A program made the translations under genes and the position numbers. DNA of 59,992 nucleotides from positions 1 through 59,992 of the forward strand of contig NZ_AXAC01000031.1 of NCBI RefSeq assembly GCF_000472665.1. Reading direction: 5' to 3'. Below are positions 33,633-42,625 of this stretch, in pieces. Positions within the stretch are counted from its first letter, which is position 1. Each line of letters begins with the position of its first letter. A model generated the notes under the pieces. The model saw nothing but the letters and a program-made list of their open reading frames with translations, did no database searches and was not told where the DNA came from. The DNA comes from Acetobacterium malicum subsp. dehalogenans DSM 11527 (lineage in GTDB: Bacteria; Bacillota; Clostridia; Eubacteriales; Eubacteriaceae).

Positions 33633-34982
33633 ATGATACATAAATATAAAAAGAACAATCTCAATATTGTGTTGGATGTGGATACCAGCACCGTGTTGAC
33701 CGTCGATGAGCTGACTTATGATCTATTGGATCACTATGAAGATAAGACCAGAACCGAAATGATTGCCAGCTATCAAGGGAAATATCCATTGGCGGAAATC
33801 AATGAATGTCTGGATGAATTGGACGGCGTTAAAGCCGCCGGGTTGTTATTTCGGGAGATGAACTATCAACGAGAAAACTATGCCAATGAAGATCTAATCA
33901 AGGCCCTGTGTCTTCATGTGGCCCATGACTGCAATCTGAAATGTTCCTATTGTTTTGCCGCCCAGGGCGACTTTGATGGGGAAAAGCTGCTGATGCCGCT
34001 GGAAATAGGAAAAAAAGCCATTGATTTTATCATCGCCCAGTCCAAAAACCGAAAAAACCTGGAAGTGGATTTCTTCGGCGGAGAACCACTGATGAACCTC
34101 GATGTGGTCAAACAATTGGTGGTGTATGGCAATGAAATGGCCGCCAAAAACGATAAGCAGTTCAAATTTACGATGACTACCAATGGGGTATTGCTCAATG
34201 CTGAAACCCGGGAATATCTTAATGAAACCATGGACAATATTGTCCTCAGTCTGGATGGCCGAAAAGACGTCAACGACCAGATGCGGCAAACTGTCAATGA
34301 TCAGGGCTCCTTTGATGTGATTATCGATAATATCAAAGCAATGGCAAAAATGCGGGGTGACAAGGATCATTATGTCCGGGGCACCTATACCCATCATAAT
34401 CTTGACTTTGCCAAGGATGTTCAGTTTTTGGCGGCAGAGGGTTTTAAGAGTATTTCGGTGGAACCGGTGGTGGCTGAGGCAACCCACGATTACGCCCTGA
34501 CCGAATCGGATCTGCCTGTCATTATGGAAGAATATGATGCGTTGGCCTTGTCTTACCTGAAACGCCATCAGGAAGGGCTTAATTATAACTTTTTTCATTT
34601 TAATGTCGATCTCGATCATGGTCCCTGTGTTTACAAACGCCTGTCTGGATGTGGGGCCGGTAAGGATTATGTGGCGGTGACACCGGAAGGGGACATTTAT
34701 CCCTGCCATCAGTTTGTCGGCAATGAAGCTTTTAAGATGGGGGACGTGAACAACGGCATCACCAACGGCGAAATCAAAAAAATCTTTGATGCCGGAAATC
34801 TGCTGGAAAAAGAAGACTGTCAAACCTGTTGGGCTAAATATTTCTGCGGCGGTGGTTGTCATGCCAACGCCTATAACTTTAACGGCACGATTATGAAACC
34901 CCATTTCGTCAGCTGTGAAATTGAGCGGCGGCGGGTCGAAAACGCCATTATGATTTCAATTATCGAGGGCGAACAGGAATAA
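33633..34982 (+). CDS. scfB: Radical SAM SCIFF peptide maturase
   Basis: This 449-residue protein has an N-terminal RiPP-recognition region (~residues 1-75), then the radical SAM cluster motif C100-N-L-K-C104-S-Y-C107. A C-terminal SPASM domain carries two auxiliary clusters (CGAGKDYVAVTPEGDIYPCHQF, abbreviated here to its Cys ends, then CQTCWAKYFCGGGCHANAY). It uses S-adenosylmethionine to join cysteine sulfurs to side-chain or backbone carbons of the SCIFF core. An AGGAG site precedes the ATG. It lies 73 bases after its substrate gene, separated by the hairpin at 33575-33606. Confidence 0.95.
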   Translation: MIHKYKKNNLNIVLDVDTSTVLTVDELTYDLLDHYEDKTRTEMIASYQGKYPLAEINECLDELDGVKAAGLLFREMNYQRENYANEDLIKALCLHVAHDCNLKCSYCFAAQGDFDGEKLLMPLEIGKKAIDFIIAQSKNRKNLEVDFFGGEPLMNLDVVKQLVVYGNEMAAKNDKQFKFTMTTNGVLLNAETREYLNETMDNIVLSLDGRKDVNDQMRQTVNDQGSFDVIIDNIKAMAKMRGDKDHYVRGTYTHHNLDFAKDVQFLAAEGFKSISVEPVVAEATHDYALTESDLPVIMEEYDALALSYLKRHQEGLNYNFFHFNVDLDHGPCVYKRLSGCGAGKDYVAVTPEGDIYPCHQFVGNEAFKMGDVNNGITNGEIKKIFDAGNLLEKEDCQTCWAKYFCGGGCHANAYNFNGTIMKPHFVSCEIERRRVENAIMISIIEGEQE

Positions 34983-35000
34983 GCTGTTGGGGTTGGCGTG

Positions 35001-35106
35001 AACTACCGTACCGACCAATTGTTAATCTGTTGTTCGCTGCGGAATCGGACAGGCTCTGCCGTGTCCGCTCCGATGCGTACAACATGATGTAACAATTGTC
35101 GGTACT
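35001..35106 (-). repeat. Palindromic interspersed repeat, short inverted copy
   Basis: This 106-base element reads, on the minus strand, almost identically to the two ends of the repeat at 23716-23911, including both terminal inverted repeats, but without about 90 bases of the centre. It lies 18 bases after the scfB stop. The remainder of the 327-base gap (35107-35309) shows only AT-rich sequence and the GGAGG site of rho. Confidence 0.85.
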
Positions 35107-35309
35107 AGGCCAGTTAGAAAAAATAGCAAATAGTAAAGTGTCACCTGGTTTTTTTGACAAGAATGGATATTTGTGGTAGATTAAGGTATCTGCATTAACC
35201 AAACCTTCAGATTATTCTGCGACTTGAAGCATAATATTCAATTAAATAAAATCAAAACATTCATTCTAAGATCAACTACAACACCATCTAAAACCCATGG
35301 AGGCACATA

Positions 35310-37076
35310 TTGGAAAAGAAATCACTGGAAGATTTAACGGTTGTTGAATTGCGTAAACAGGCAGAGCATCTGGGTATCGAAAAAACAAGCCGACTTAAAA
35401 AAATTGAACTCATCGAGGCCATCGAAGAAAAATTGGAATCCTCGGCAGATCAAGCTGATCTTCAAAATCATCAGCACGCGCATCATCACGAGATAAAGGA
35501 AAAAGAACGATTGACAGACGATAAAGAAATACCGGAAAAAACACCAACTGAAAAAAATATTCATGAAAAACAGCCGAGCCAGACCAATCAGCGGATCACT
35601 AATGGATCGAATGGAAATGGTGCCCGTTCACCCTATTATAAGATCAAAGATTCCATGGATAATGTCGTGGTGGTGGAAGGAAATCTGGAAATCCTGCCGG
35701 AAGGTTTTGGTTTTGTTAAAAACAAGGAAATGAAATCCAATGAGGAATTCGTTTATATTTCCGGTTCGCAAATACAGAAGTTCAAACTGGAAACTGGCGA
35801 TGTCCTTAGCGGCAAGGTCCGTCCGCCTAAAACTGGTGAAAAATATTCAGCGATGTTATTTCTGGAAAAGGTCAATGGCACCAAAACTGCGGACATTATC
35901 CAGAAGATCAATAGTATGCTCTACGTCGATGATAAAAAGGATCTGGACCGCTTTAAAAACTCCCAGGAAGGGATTTTGGATGTCAACCCGGATGGGTTTG
36001 GTTTTCTGAGAACCAATCATTATTTATCCGGTGACCACGACATTTACGTGGCGGCCAACCAGATCCGTCGCTTTAATCTCCGTACTGGCGATAAAATCCT
36101 GGGGAAAATTAAGATGTCCGGCGAAAATGAAAAATTTGACGCGTTGCTTTATGTGGAAAAAGTCAACGGTGACATCCCCGAAAAAATTGCCAATCGACCC
36201 CGATTTGAACGGTTGACACCAATTTTTCCAGAAGAACGGATCACCCTGGAAACAACCCAGGATGTTGTGTCAACCCGGATGATCGATCTGTTTTCACCGA
36301 TGGGTAAAGGTCAGCGGGGACTGATTGTAGCACCACCGAAAGCTGGGAAAACGATTCTGTTAAAGGAAATCGCCACCGGCATTACTACCAATCATCCGGA
36401 AATCGAACTGATTATCCTGCTGGTGGACGAGCGGCCGGAAGAAGTCACCGATATGAAGCGATCCATCGATGCGGATATTGTCTATTCAACCTTTGATCAG
36501 CCGCCCGAGAATCACATCAAGGTAGCTGAAATCGTGTTGGAACGGGGTAAGCGGCTAGTTGAACAGGGCAAAGATGTGGTTATCCTGGTTGATAGTTTAA
36601 CCCGGCTGACCCGGGGAAATAATCTGGTAGTTTCGCCTTCAGGCCGAACCCTGTCCGGGGGGCTTGATCCGGAAGCGTTATTCTTTCCAAAAAAATTCTT
36701 CGGTTCGGCCCGAAATGTGGAAGAAGGCGGCAGTTTGACCATTTTGGCCACAGCCCTGGTGGACACTGGCAGCCGCATGGATGATATTATCTTTGAAGAA
36801 TTCAAGGGTACCGGAAACATGGAGCTGCATTTGGAACGGGAATTAGCTGAGCGGCGGATCTACCCGGCCATCAATCTGAACCGTTCTGGCACCCGTCGGG
36901 AAGAAAAATTATTAACCGCCGAAGAGCTGAAAGTCAGTTTTGACATTCGTAAGCTTTACAAGGGAACCACGGTTTATGATCTCACCGATAAGATTATTTC
37001 GATTCTGGAACGCACCAAAGATAACAAAGCGTTTATGAAAAAATTTATTGATAAATATAACGCACAAAATATTTGA
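35310..37076 (+). CDS. rho: Transcription termination factor Rho with duplicated RNA-binding domain
   Basis: This 588-residue protein starts with TTG after GGAGG (Escherichia coli Rho has 419 residues). It has a Rho_N helical domain (residues ~1-45), a charged linker rich in His, Glu and Asn (~45-115), and then two cold-shock-type RNA-binding domains. The first is at ~118-190, with PEGFGFVK; the second at ~220-292, with PDGFGFLR. The ATPase core follows, with APPKAGKT from residue 341. A usual Rho has one such domain. It unwinds RNA at transcript ends using ATP. rpmE follows in the common rho-rpmE-prmC order. Confidence 0.95.
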   Translation: MEKKSLEDLTVVELRKQAEHLGIEKTSRLKKIELIEAIEEKLESSADQADLQNHQHAHHHEIKEKERLTDDKEIPEKTPTEKNIHEKQPSQTNQRITNGSNGNGARSPYYKIKDSMDNVVVVEGNLEILPEGFGFVKNKEMKSNEEFVYISGSQIQKFKLETGDVLSGKVRPPKTGEKYSAMLFLEKVNGTKTADIIQKINSMLYVDDKKDLDRFKNSQEGILDVNPDGFGFLRTNHYLSGDHDIYVAANQIRRFNLRTGDKILGKIKMSGENEKFDALLYVEKVNGDIPEKIANRPRFERLTPIFPEERITLETTQDVVSTRMIDLFSPMGKGQRGLIVAPPKAGKTILLKEIATGITTNHPEIELIILLVDERPEEVTDMKRSIDADIVYSTFDQPPENHIKVAEIVLERGKRLVEQGKDVVILVDSLTRLTRGNNLVVSPSGRTLSGGLDPEALFFPKKFFGSARNVEEGGSLTILATALVDTGSRMDDIIFEEFKGTGNMELHLERELAERRIYPAINLNRSGTRREEKLLTAEELKVSFDIRKLYKGTTVYDLTDKIISILERTKDNKAFMKKFIDKYNAQNI

Positions 37077-37101
37077 TCTTTTAAGAAAAGTTTGATATAA
37101 T
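37073..37101 (+). promoter_or_regulatory. Promoter of rpmE
   Basis: TTGATC (37073-37078, overlapping the rho stop codon), a 17-base spacer and TATAAT (37096-37101) lie 58 bases before the rpmE start. Confidence 0.6.
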
Positions 37102-37159
37102 ATCACGGTTGATAAAATAACAATTAGCAATTAAATAAATAAGAAACGAGGTGGATTCG

Positions 37160-37375
37160 ATGAAAGAAGGCATTCATCCAAATTACGGCAAATCAATAGT
37201 TAAATGTGCATGCGGAAATACATTTGAAACTGGTTCTATCAAACCAGAATTAAAAGTGGAAATCTGTTCAGTATGTCACCCATTTTTCACAGGGAAACAA
37301 AAACTTATTGATGCTGGTGGACGTGTTGATCGATTTAATAAAAAATACGGCATTAAAAACGAGTCAGCAGAATAA
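37160..37375 (+). CDS. rpmE: 50S ribosomal protein L31
   Basis: This protein has 71 residues from the ATG at 37160; the in-frame GTG at 37151 is part of the ribosome-binding region GAGGTGG. It starts [19 protein letters not shown] and has two zinc-ligand pairs (KCAC, then EICSVCHPF), so it is the zinc-containing form of L31. It sits at the central protuberance of the large subunit. It has its own promoter and a terminator, so its expression can be uncoupled from rho. Confidence 0.96.
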   Translation: MKEGIHPNYGKSIVKCACGNTFETGSIKPELKVEICSVCHPFFTGKQKLIDAGGRVDRFNKKYGIKNESAE

Positions 37376-37407
37376 AAAAGAAGTCGGTTCTTGTAACCGG
37401 CTTTTTT
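37376..37407 (+). terminator. Intrinsic terminator after rpmE
   Basis: AAGTCGGTT (37381-37389) pairs with AACCGGCTT (37395-37403, one G-T pair) around a five-base loop, flanked by A- and T-runs. Confidence 0.85.
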
Positions 37408-37456
37408 CTTGTTCAGATGCGAAAATGGTTTTTAGTTTGAAGTTGAGGTAGGAAAA

Positions 37457-38341
37457 ATGACCATCAAAGAGATTTTAGATTTTGGACGGCTAACGCTTGC
37501 TCAGGCCGGAATCGAATATCCCGGTTTAGAAGCCGAGATTCTACTAAGTCGGATTTTGGATCAGGATCGGGTCTATTTCTATACCCATTCACAGGAAGTG
37601 GTGGACTTAGAACGAATAGAAACCTATCGTAGCGCTATCAAAAGACGCTGTCAACTAGAGCCAGTCGCCTACATTCTGGGAAAAAAAGAATTTATGGGGA
37701 TGGACTTTTTTGTTAATGACGATGTTCTAATTCCCCGACCAGATACCGAACCGATGGTGGAATATCTGCTTGAGTATTTGCAGGTCAACTACCCGGAAGG
37801 GGCTAAAGTTCTGGATCTGTGCACCGGGAGTGGGGCCATTGGCATTTCGATCAAGAAATACTTTAAGCCGGCCATCGTCAGTCTCAGCGATTTTTCGGAG
37901 GCGGCACTGGCGGTGGCAAAAATTAATGCCGCCCAACTGGTCAAGGGGGATCTTTCGCTTTATCAGGGCGATTTATTTGCCGCCATTCCCCAGGGCGAAA
38001 CCTTTGATGTGATTGTCTCCAATCCCCCGTATATCAGGCGGGCAGAGATGAGTGGGCTAGCCCGGGATATTATTGCGTATGAACCTCATCTGGCCCTGGA
38101 CGGCGGCGAGTCTGGCTTGGATTTTTATCGGCGAATCATTGCGGCAGCTCATCAATTTTTGGAAAAAGACGGTCTCCTGGCCCTGGAAATTGGCGACGAC
38201 CAGACAGACTCAGTCACTGACCTTTTAGCGAAAAACGGTTATCAAGAGATAAAAACGATTCGGGATCTGAGCGGACACGTTCGCTGTCTCACCGGTAAAT
38301 TATCTGATCTGAAACCCGGGGATAATAATAAATTGGGATGA
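37457..38341 (+). CDS. prmC: Peptide chain release factor N5-glutamine methyltransferase PrmC
   Basis: This 294-residue protein has an N-terminal helical domain that contacts release factors, then a Rossmann SAM domain with LDLCTGSGAIGISI and the catalytic NPPY motif. FFGG-like PVAYILGKKEF lies before it. It methylates the GGQ glutamine of RF1 and RF2. Normally prfA follows; here it does not, since efp is next. A weak AGGTAGG site precedes the ATG. Confidence 0.95.
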   Translation: MTIKEILDFGRLTLAQAGIEYPGLEAEILLSRILDQDRVYFYTHSQEVVDLERIETYRSAIKRRCQLEPVAYILGKKEFMGMDFFVNDDVLIPRPDTEPMVEYLLEYLQVNYPEGAKVLDLCTGSGAIGISIKKYFKPAIVSLSDFSEAALAVAKINAAQLVKGDLSLYQGDLFAAIPQGETFDVIVSNPPYIRRAEMSGLARDIIAYEPHLALDGGESGLDFYRRIIAAAHQFLEKDGLLALEIGDDQTDSVTDLLAKNGYQEIKTIRDLSGHVRCLTGKLSDLKPGDNNKLG

Positions 38342-38418
38342 CGGCGCTCCAGAATTGTGATAGAATAATAACATTGAATTGAAAAGAAAAAATTAACATA
38401 TGCATAGCGGAGGTAAAC

Positions 38419-38976
38419 ATGGTATCAGCAGGAGATTTTAAAAAAGGTGTAACCTTTGAAATGGATGGTCATACATTTACGATCATCGAATTTCAACACG
38501 TAAAACCAGGTAAAGGCGCAGCCTTTGTTCGAACCAAGATTCGAAATGTTATCACAGGAGCAGTGGTAGAAAAATCATTCAACCCGACGGAACGTTATCC
38601 GAAAGCACAGGTTGAAACCCGAGAAATGGAATACTTATATGAAGATGGTGGGCTGTACTACTTCATGGATCTGGAGTCCTACGAGCAGATTCCATTGAAT
38701 TTGAGCCAGGTGGAAGAAGCGCTAAAATATCTGAAAGAAAATGATATTGCCACCGTGAAATCCCTGAAAGGTGTGGCCTTTTCAGTAGCTGCTCCTAACT
38801 TTGTGGAATTGGAAGTTGTTAAGACAGATCCCGGCTTTAAGGGCGACACCGCAACCGGCGCAAATAAACCAGCAACTGTCGAAACTGGCGCAATTATCAC
38901 GGTACCGCTGTTTGTGGAACAAGGTGATAAGATTCGCATCGACACCCGTACGGGTGATTACATGGAAAGGGTATAA
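38419..38976 (+). CDS. efp: Translation elongation factor P
   Basis: This 185-residue, three-domain EF-P carries the modification loop ([12 protein letters not shown]) at residues ~29-40 and the C-terminal signature region ending [11 protein letters not shown]. It relieves ribosome stalling at polyproline stretches. A GGAGGT site precedes the ATG. It appears to head a long operon; the next gene begins one base after its stop codon. Confidence 0.96.
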   Translation: MVSAGDFKKGVTFEMDGHTFTIIEFQHVKPGKGAAFVRTKIRNVITGAVVEKSFNPTERYPKAQVETREMEYLYEDGGLYYFMDLESYEQIPLNLSQVEEALKYLKENDIATVKSLKGVAFSVAAPNFVELEVVKTDPGFKGDTATGANKPATVETGAIITVPLFVEQGDKIRIDTRTGDYMERV

Positions 38977-38977
38977 A

Positions 38978-39412
38978 ATGAAATATATTAATGAAAAAGT
39001 CGCTTATACCAAAGGCCTGGTAGATGGTCTGGAACTAGATCAGGCTTCCAACGAAGGCAAGGTACTGGTTCAGGTATTGGATATTCTTGAAGACATCGTT
39101 GATGCCCTGGATGGCATTACTGAGGCTCAGGAAGAGCTGGAAGAATATGTGGAAATGGTTGATGATGATCTCTCTGATTTAGAGGAATTTATTTTAGACG
39201 AAGATTTTTCAGATGATGACGAATTTGATTTTGATGAAGAAGATTACTACGAGATCATTTGTCCCGAATGTGGAAATATCTATATCACCGAATTTGAGTC
39301 GTTTGAAAATAATACGGTGGCCTGCCCGGACTGTGGCGCCCCCTTTAAATTAAATGAAGAAGTTGCATCATGCTGCGGCGAAGATGGTTGTGACTGTCAC
39401 CAGGAAATCTAA
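38978..39412 (+). CDS. CD1247-type conserved clostridial protein with zinc ribbon
   Basis: This protein has 144 residues from the ATG at 38978; the frame runs open back into efp but overlapping use is unlikely. An N-terminal helical CD1247-like domain (MKYINEKVAYTKGLVDGLEL) is followed by an extremely acidic stretch (residues ~60-90) and a zinc ribbon (CPECGNIYI, then CPDCGAPF). It ends CCGEDGCDCHQE with a further cysteine cluster. The family is widespread in clostridia next to efp and asp23, and its role is unknown. Confidence 0.88.
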   Translation: MKYINEKVAYTKGLVDGLELDQASNEGKVLVQVLDILEDIVDALDGITEAQEELEEYVEMVDDDLSDLEEFILDEDFSDDDEFDFDEEDYYEIICPECGNIYITEFESFENNTVACPDCGAPFKLNEEVASCCGEDGCDCHQEI

Positions 39413-39431
39413 AGAACTCAGGTAATTTGAA

Positions 39432-39776
39432 ATGAAAATAGAAATGAAAAACAATCAGTCACCGAATATCAATGACGAAATGATCGCTTCAATTGTCAGC
39501 TTGGCGGCTACTGGCGTTAACGGTGTGGCGCGTATTTCATTGAGAATCACCGATGAAATCATGGATAAGCTCTATCTGGCATCAACAACAAAAGGTGTTA
39601 AGATTGCCAGAGATCCGGCCGGTTTGATGATTTGGGTCTATGTCATCACCGAACCCGGGGTTGATATTATCAAGGTTTCAAAAGCAATTCAGAAAAAAGT
39701 CAAGGTTGCGGTGGAGTCCATGGCCGGGTTCCAGGTAGCTGCGGTTAATGTCCGAATTGAAGGTTCAGGCAAATAA
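39432..39776 (+). CDS. Asp23/Gls24 family envelope stress response protein
   Basis: This 114-residue protein has the Asp23 fold with the pattern IVSLAATGVNGVARIS near the N-terminus and VDIIKVSKAIQKKVK then MAGFQVAAVNVRIEG at the end. The family is membrane-associated in staphylococci and occurs before nusB in many clostridia. Its molecular activity is not established. Confidence 0.92.
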   Translation: MKIEMKNNQSPNINDEMIASIVSLAATGVNGVARISLRITDEIMDKLYLASTTKGVKIARDPAGLMIWVYVITEPGVDIIKVSKAIQKKVKVAVESMAGFQVAAVNVRIEGSGK

Positions 39777-39796
39777 GGGGCGAAAGCCCCTTTTAT
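39775..39796 (+). terminator. Hairpin terminator after asp23 gene
   Basis: AAGGGGC (39775-39781), a GAAA tetraloop and GCCCCTT (39786-39792), then TTAT. The T-run is short, so read-through to nusB is likely. Confidence 0.65.
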
Positions 39797-39824
39797 AAAA
39801 TAATAGAATCTGAAGGAGTGGCGC

Positions 39825-40241
39825 ATGAGTCGAAAAAAAGAACGGGAATATGCGTTAAAAGGTGTATTTCAATTAGATTTTCATCCGGAGCCAGGAGATT
39901 TCACTGAAAGTATTGCATATTTTTTAGAGGATAATGAGCTGGATCTGACTTATGGAAAGACCCTGATCGAGACCACCGAAGCTCATCTTCCGGAAATAGA
40001 TGATATTCTTGATGACTATCTCAAAAGCACCTGGAAAATTGATCGTATTCCAAAGGTAGAAAAATCAATTCTGCGTTTGGCCATTTGTGAGCTGAAATAC
40101 ATGGATGAAAAAGTACCATTTGAAGTTGTCATTAATGAGGCAATTGAGCTTACGAAAAAATTCGGAGACGAGGATGGAAAAAATTACGTTAATGGTATTT
40201 TAAATAAAATAGTTAAGGACGAACTTAATGAGTGCCCTTAG
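39825..40241 (+). CDS. nusB: Transcription antitermination factor NusB
   Basis: This 138-residue all-helical protein has SRKKEREYALKGVFQ at the start and the family core (DRIPKVEKSILRLAICEL, then VINEAIELTKKFG). It binds boxA RNA with S10 in rRNA antitermination. A GGAGTGG site precedes the ATG. The last 14 bases overlap the next gene. Confidence 0.95.
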   Translation: MSRKKEREYALKGVFQLDFHPEPGDFTESIAYFLEDNELDLTYGKTLIETTEAHLPEIDDILDDYLKSTWKIDRIPKVEKSILRLAICELKYMDEKVPFEVVINEAIELTKKFGDEDGKNYVNGILNKIVKDELNECP

Positions 40242-41196
40242 TCTTGGAATTGATACCAGTAATTATACAACTTCGGTTGCCTTGGTAGACGAAAATGAAA
40301 ACATGATTTATAACAAGGGCATCCTATTGGAAGTGAAGTCAGGAGAAAGAGGACTTCGTCAATCGGATGCCCTTTTTCAGCATGTTCATCATTTGCCGCT
40401 GCTGCTTCAGGATCTGCCCCGGGGTCGGGAAATTGCGGTCATCTGCTATTCGGAACGGCCCCGGCCGTTGCCTGATTCCTATATGCCGGTCTTTCGTTCG
40501 GGGGAGTCGTTGGCTCGCTCTCTGGCCGGGGTATTGGGGGTCAAACGGTTGGCGGTAAGTCATCAGGAAAATCATCTGCGGGCAGCCATATATGGCAGCG
40601 GCACTCCGGAGTTGGCATCAACTTTTTGCGCGGTTCATTTTTCAGGTGGTACATCAGAAATTTTATTGGTCGACAAAAAAGCAGTTGGTTTTGATTGTGA
40701 AATCATCGCCCAAACCCGTGATCTCAATGCCGGACAGCTGATTGACCGAATTGGGGTATTGATGGGCTGTGCGTTTCCCGCGGGCAAAGCCCTGGAAGCA
40801 CTGGCAAACCAGGTTGAACCTGATTTATTAGACCGCAAATTGGTTATGTCAACCACCATGGCGGGTATGGATTTTCATTTTTCCGGCCAGGAAAACCAGG
40901 CCCGACGACTTCTGGAGGCTGGCGTGGAGCAGCAGGTAGTCGCCTATCTGGTGTTTAAAGCGATTGCCAAAACCTTGGCAAAAGCCATTACCGGACTGCG
41001 CAAAAAAGATTCTTTTCAGTCGGTGCTCTTTTCCGGTGGCGTGATGTCCAATTTGATTATCAAAAAAATTCTGGAACATGAACTGCAAGCGACCGGACTG
41101 GAGCTTTGTTTTTCACCGGGGGAATATTCCCGGGATAATGCCGCCGGAAATGCCCTGCTGGGAATGGATTATTATAAAAGCATGAGGTGTGAGTAG
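40228..41196 (+). CDS. Kae1/TsaD-like protein (TsaD paralogue, 'O-sialoglycoprotein endopeptidase')
   Basis: This 322-residue ASKHA-fold protein has GIDTSNYTTSVALV at the start, and the metal-site motif H112-Q-E-N-H116 corresponds to the HxExH of TsaD. SGGTSEILLV and SGGVMSNLI complete the nucleotide site. True TsaD makes the threonylcarbamoyl modification of tRNA together with TsaB and TsaE; those genes are not here, and this clostridial paralogue sits in the nusB-xseA block. Its substrate is unknown. It overlaps nusB by 14 bases and abuts xseA. Confidence 0.85.
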   Translation: MSALSLGIDTSNYTTSVALVDENENMIYNKGILLEVKSGERGLRQSDALFQHVHHLPLLLQDLPRGREIAVICYSERPRPLPDSYMPVFRSGESLARSLAGVLGVKRLAVSHQENHLRAAIYGSGTPELASTFCAVHFSGGTSEILLVDKKAVGFDCEIIAQTRDLNAGQLIDRIGVLMGCAFPAGKALEALANQVEPDLLDRKLVMSTTMAGMDFHFSGQENQARRLLEAGVEQQVVAYLVFKAIAKTLAKAITGLRKKDSFQSVLFSGGVMSNLIIKKILEHELQATGLELCFSPGEYSRDNAAGNALLGMDYYKSMRCE

Positions 41197-42407
41197 TGAC
41201 AAATGCAAAAATACTCAGTGTATCGGAGCTTAACCAATATCTTAAAACCCTATTGGAATCCAATAGTCTGCTGCGAAATCTGGTGATCCAGGGAGAACTA
41301 TCCAATGTCAAACGGGCGGCATCAGGTCATCTGTATTTTTCCCTGAAAGATGCCGGCAGTAAAATTGATTGCGTGATGTTTAAAAATGCCGCCATTGGAC
41401 TTAAATTCCTGCCCAAGGAAGGTCAGAAGGTGACGCTGCGGGGGAGCTTAGGTGTTTATCTGCCCAGTGGCCAATATCAGATTACGGTCCGGTCCATGGA
41501 ACCCCAGGGCCTGGGGGATCTGTTTCAGGCCTATCTGGTATTAAAGGCAGAGCTGGAAGCCAGCGGCTATTTTGACCAGGAGCATAAAAAAAAGCTGCCG
41601 GAAATCATCAGTCGGGTGGGTCTGGTTACTTCTCCATCTGGAGCAGCAGTCAAAGATATGATTTCAATTATCAAACGCCGGAATCCCCTGATGGATATTG
41701 TCATTTATCCCAGTCTGGTTCAGGGTGATGAAGCGGCCGGGAATATCATCAAAGGGATTCGGGCCTTTAATGCCGCCCAGTCAGTGGATGTGATTATTAT
41801 CGGCCGGGGCGGCGGTTCCATTGAAGACTTGTGGGCTTTTAACGATGAGCAACTGGCTAAAGCCATTTTTGAATCGGAATTGCCGATCGTTTCAGCCGTG
41901 GGCCATGAAATTGACTATACCATTGCCGATTTTGTGGCTGATTTACGGGCACCCACTCCTTCTGGCGCGGCCGAACTGGTAGCCGAAGAAACCCTGAGTA
42001 TGGTTCGGGCTCTGGTTACTCAGAAAAACCGTCTGATTGAGATTATGGAAGTAAAAATCGATAAGAACCGCGAAATTTTAACGCGGATGAAAAAAGAAAT
42101 CCTGCGGTTTCGACCCAAAGAACGAATCGAAGAAATGCGGCTGCACCTCGATGTCATTAATGACCGGATGATCCGGGCACTGAATAACCGGATTAAAAAT
42201 GAGCGACAGCAATTGATCAATGTTAAAACCCGGATCGAAGCCATGAGCCCTGTGAATGTGCTAAAAAAAGGCTATGTTCGCGTGACGGATAACAATGGTT
42301 CACCAATTGTTGCGGTGACCGGTTTAACAGTCGATCAGCTGGTGACCCTCCATTTTGCGGATGGCGAAGCTGAGGCAAACATTCAATCCACGAAGGAGAA
42401 TAAATAA
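41196..42407 (+). CDS. xseA: Exodeoxyribonuclease VII large subunit
   Basis: This 403-residue protein begins with GTG overlapping the previous stop by one base. It has an N-terminal OB-fold (VIQGELSNVKRAASGHLYFSLKD, in part), a catalytic domain (GLVTSPSGAAVKDM, then IGRGGGSIEDLWAFND and HEIDYTIADFVADLRAPTP) and a long C-terminal coiled coil that binds XseB. It degrades single-stranded DNA from both ends. Confidence 0.96.
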   Translation: MTNAKILSVSELNQYLKTLLESNSLLRNLVIQGELSNVKRAASGHLYFSLKDAGSKIDCVMFKNAAIGLKFLPKEGQKVTLRGSLGVYLPSGQYQITVRSMEPQGLGDLFQAYLVLKAELEASGYFDQEHKKKLPEIISRVGLVTSPSGAAVKDMISIIKRRNPLMDIVIYPSLVQGDEAAGNIIKGIRAFNAAQSVDVIIIGRGGGSIEDLWAFNDEQLAKAIFESELPIVSAVGHEIDYTIADFVADLRAPTPSGAAELVAEETLSMVRALVTQKNRLIEIMEVKIDKNREILTRMKKEILRFRPKERIEEMRLHLDVINDRMIRALNNRIKNERQQLINVKTRIEAMSPVNVLKKGYVRVTDNNGSPIVAVTGLTVDQLVTLHFADGEAEANIQSTKENK

Positions 42408-42625
42408 TGGCAGTAAAAAAACTGAAAACTAAAATGAGTCGCCTGGAGACCATTGCCGAACTATTAGAAGAAGATAATCAGGAAATCGAGGCATCGATGA
42501 AATTGTTTGAAGAGGGGATGAAACTGATCAACGAGTGCAGTGCCGATTTGGACACCCTGGAAGGAAAAATAACGATCATGATTGATGGCGAAGAAAAGGA
42601 ATTCGAGGGGAGTGTGGAAGTGTGA
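42407..42625 (+). CDS. xseB: Exodeoxyribonuclease VII small subunit
   Basis: This 72-residue helical hairpin protein has its ATG overlapping the xseA stop by one base. It contains RLETIAELLEEDNQ, then EASMKLFEEGMKLI, typical for XseB. Several copies coat the XseA coiled coil. Overlap implies coupled translation for stoichiometry. Confidence 0.94.
   Translation: MAVKKLKTKMSRLETIAELLEEDNQEIEASMKLFEEGMKLINECSADLDTLEGKITIMIDGEEKEFEGSVEV

Noticed and set aside
33894-34904. 336-codon open frame antisense to scfB
   Set aside because: It mirrors the codon pattern of scfB, which has complete radical SAM and SPASM motifs; the antisense product shows no known domain.
38801-38977. Longer start for the CD1247-type protein inside efp
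   Set aside because: The frame happens to be open within efp, but the ATG at 38978 gives the expected family N-terminus.
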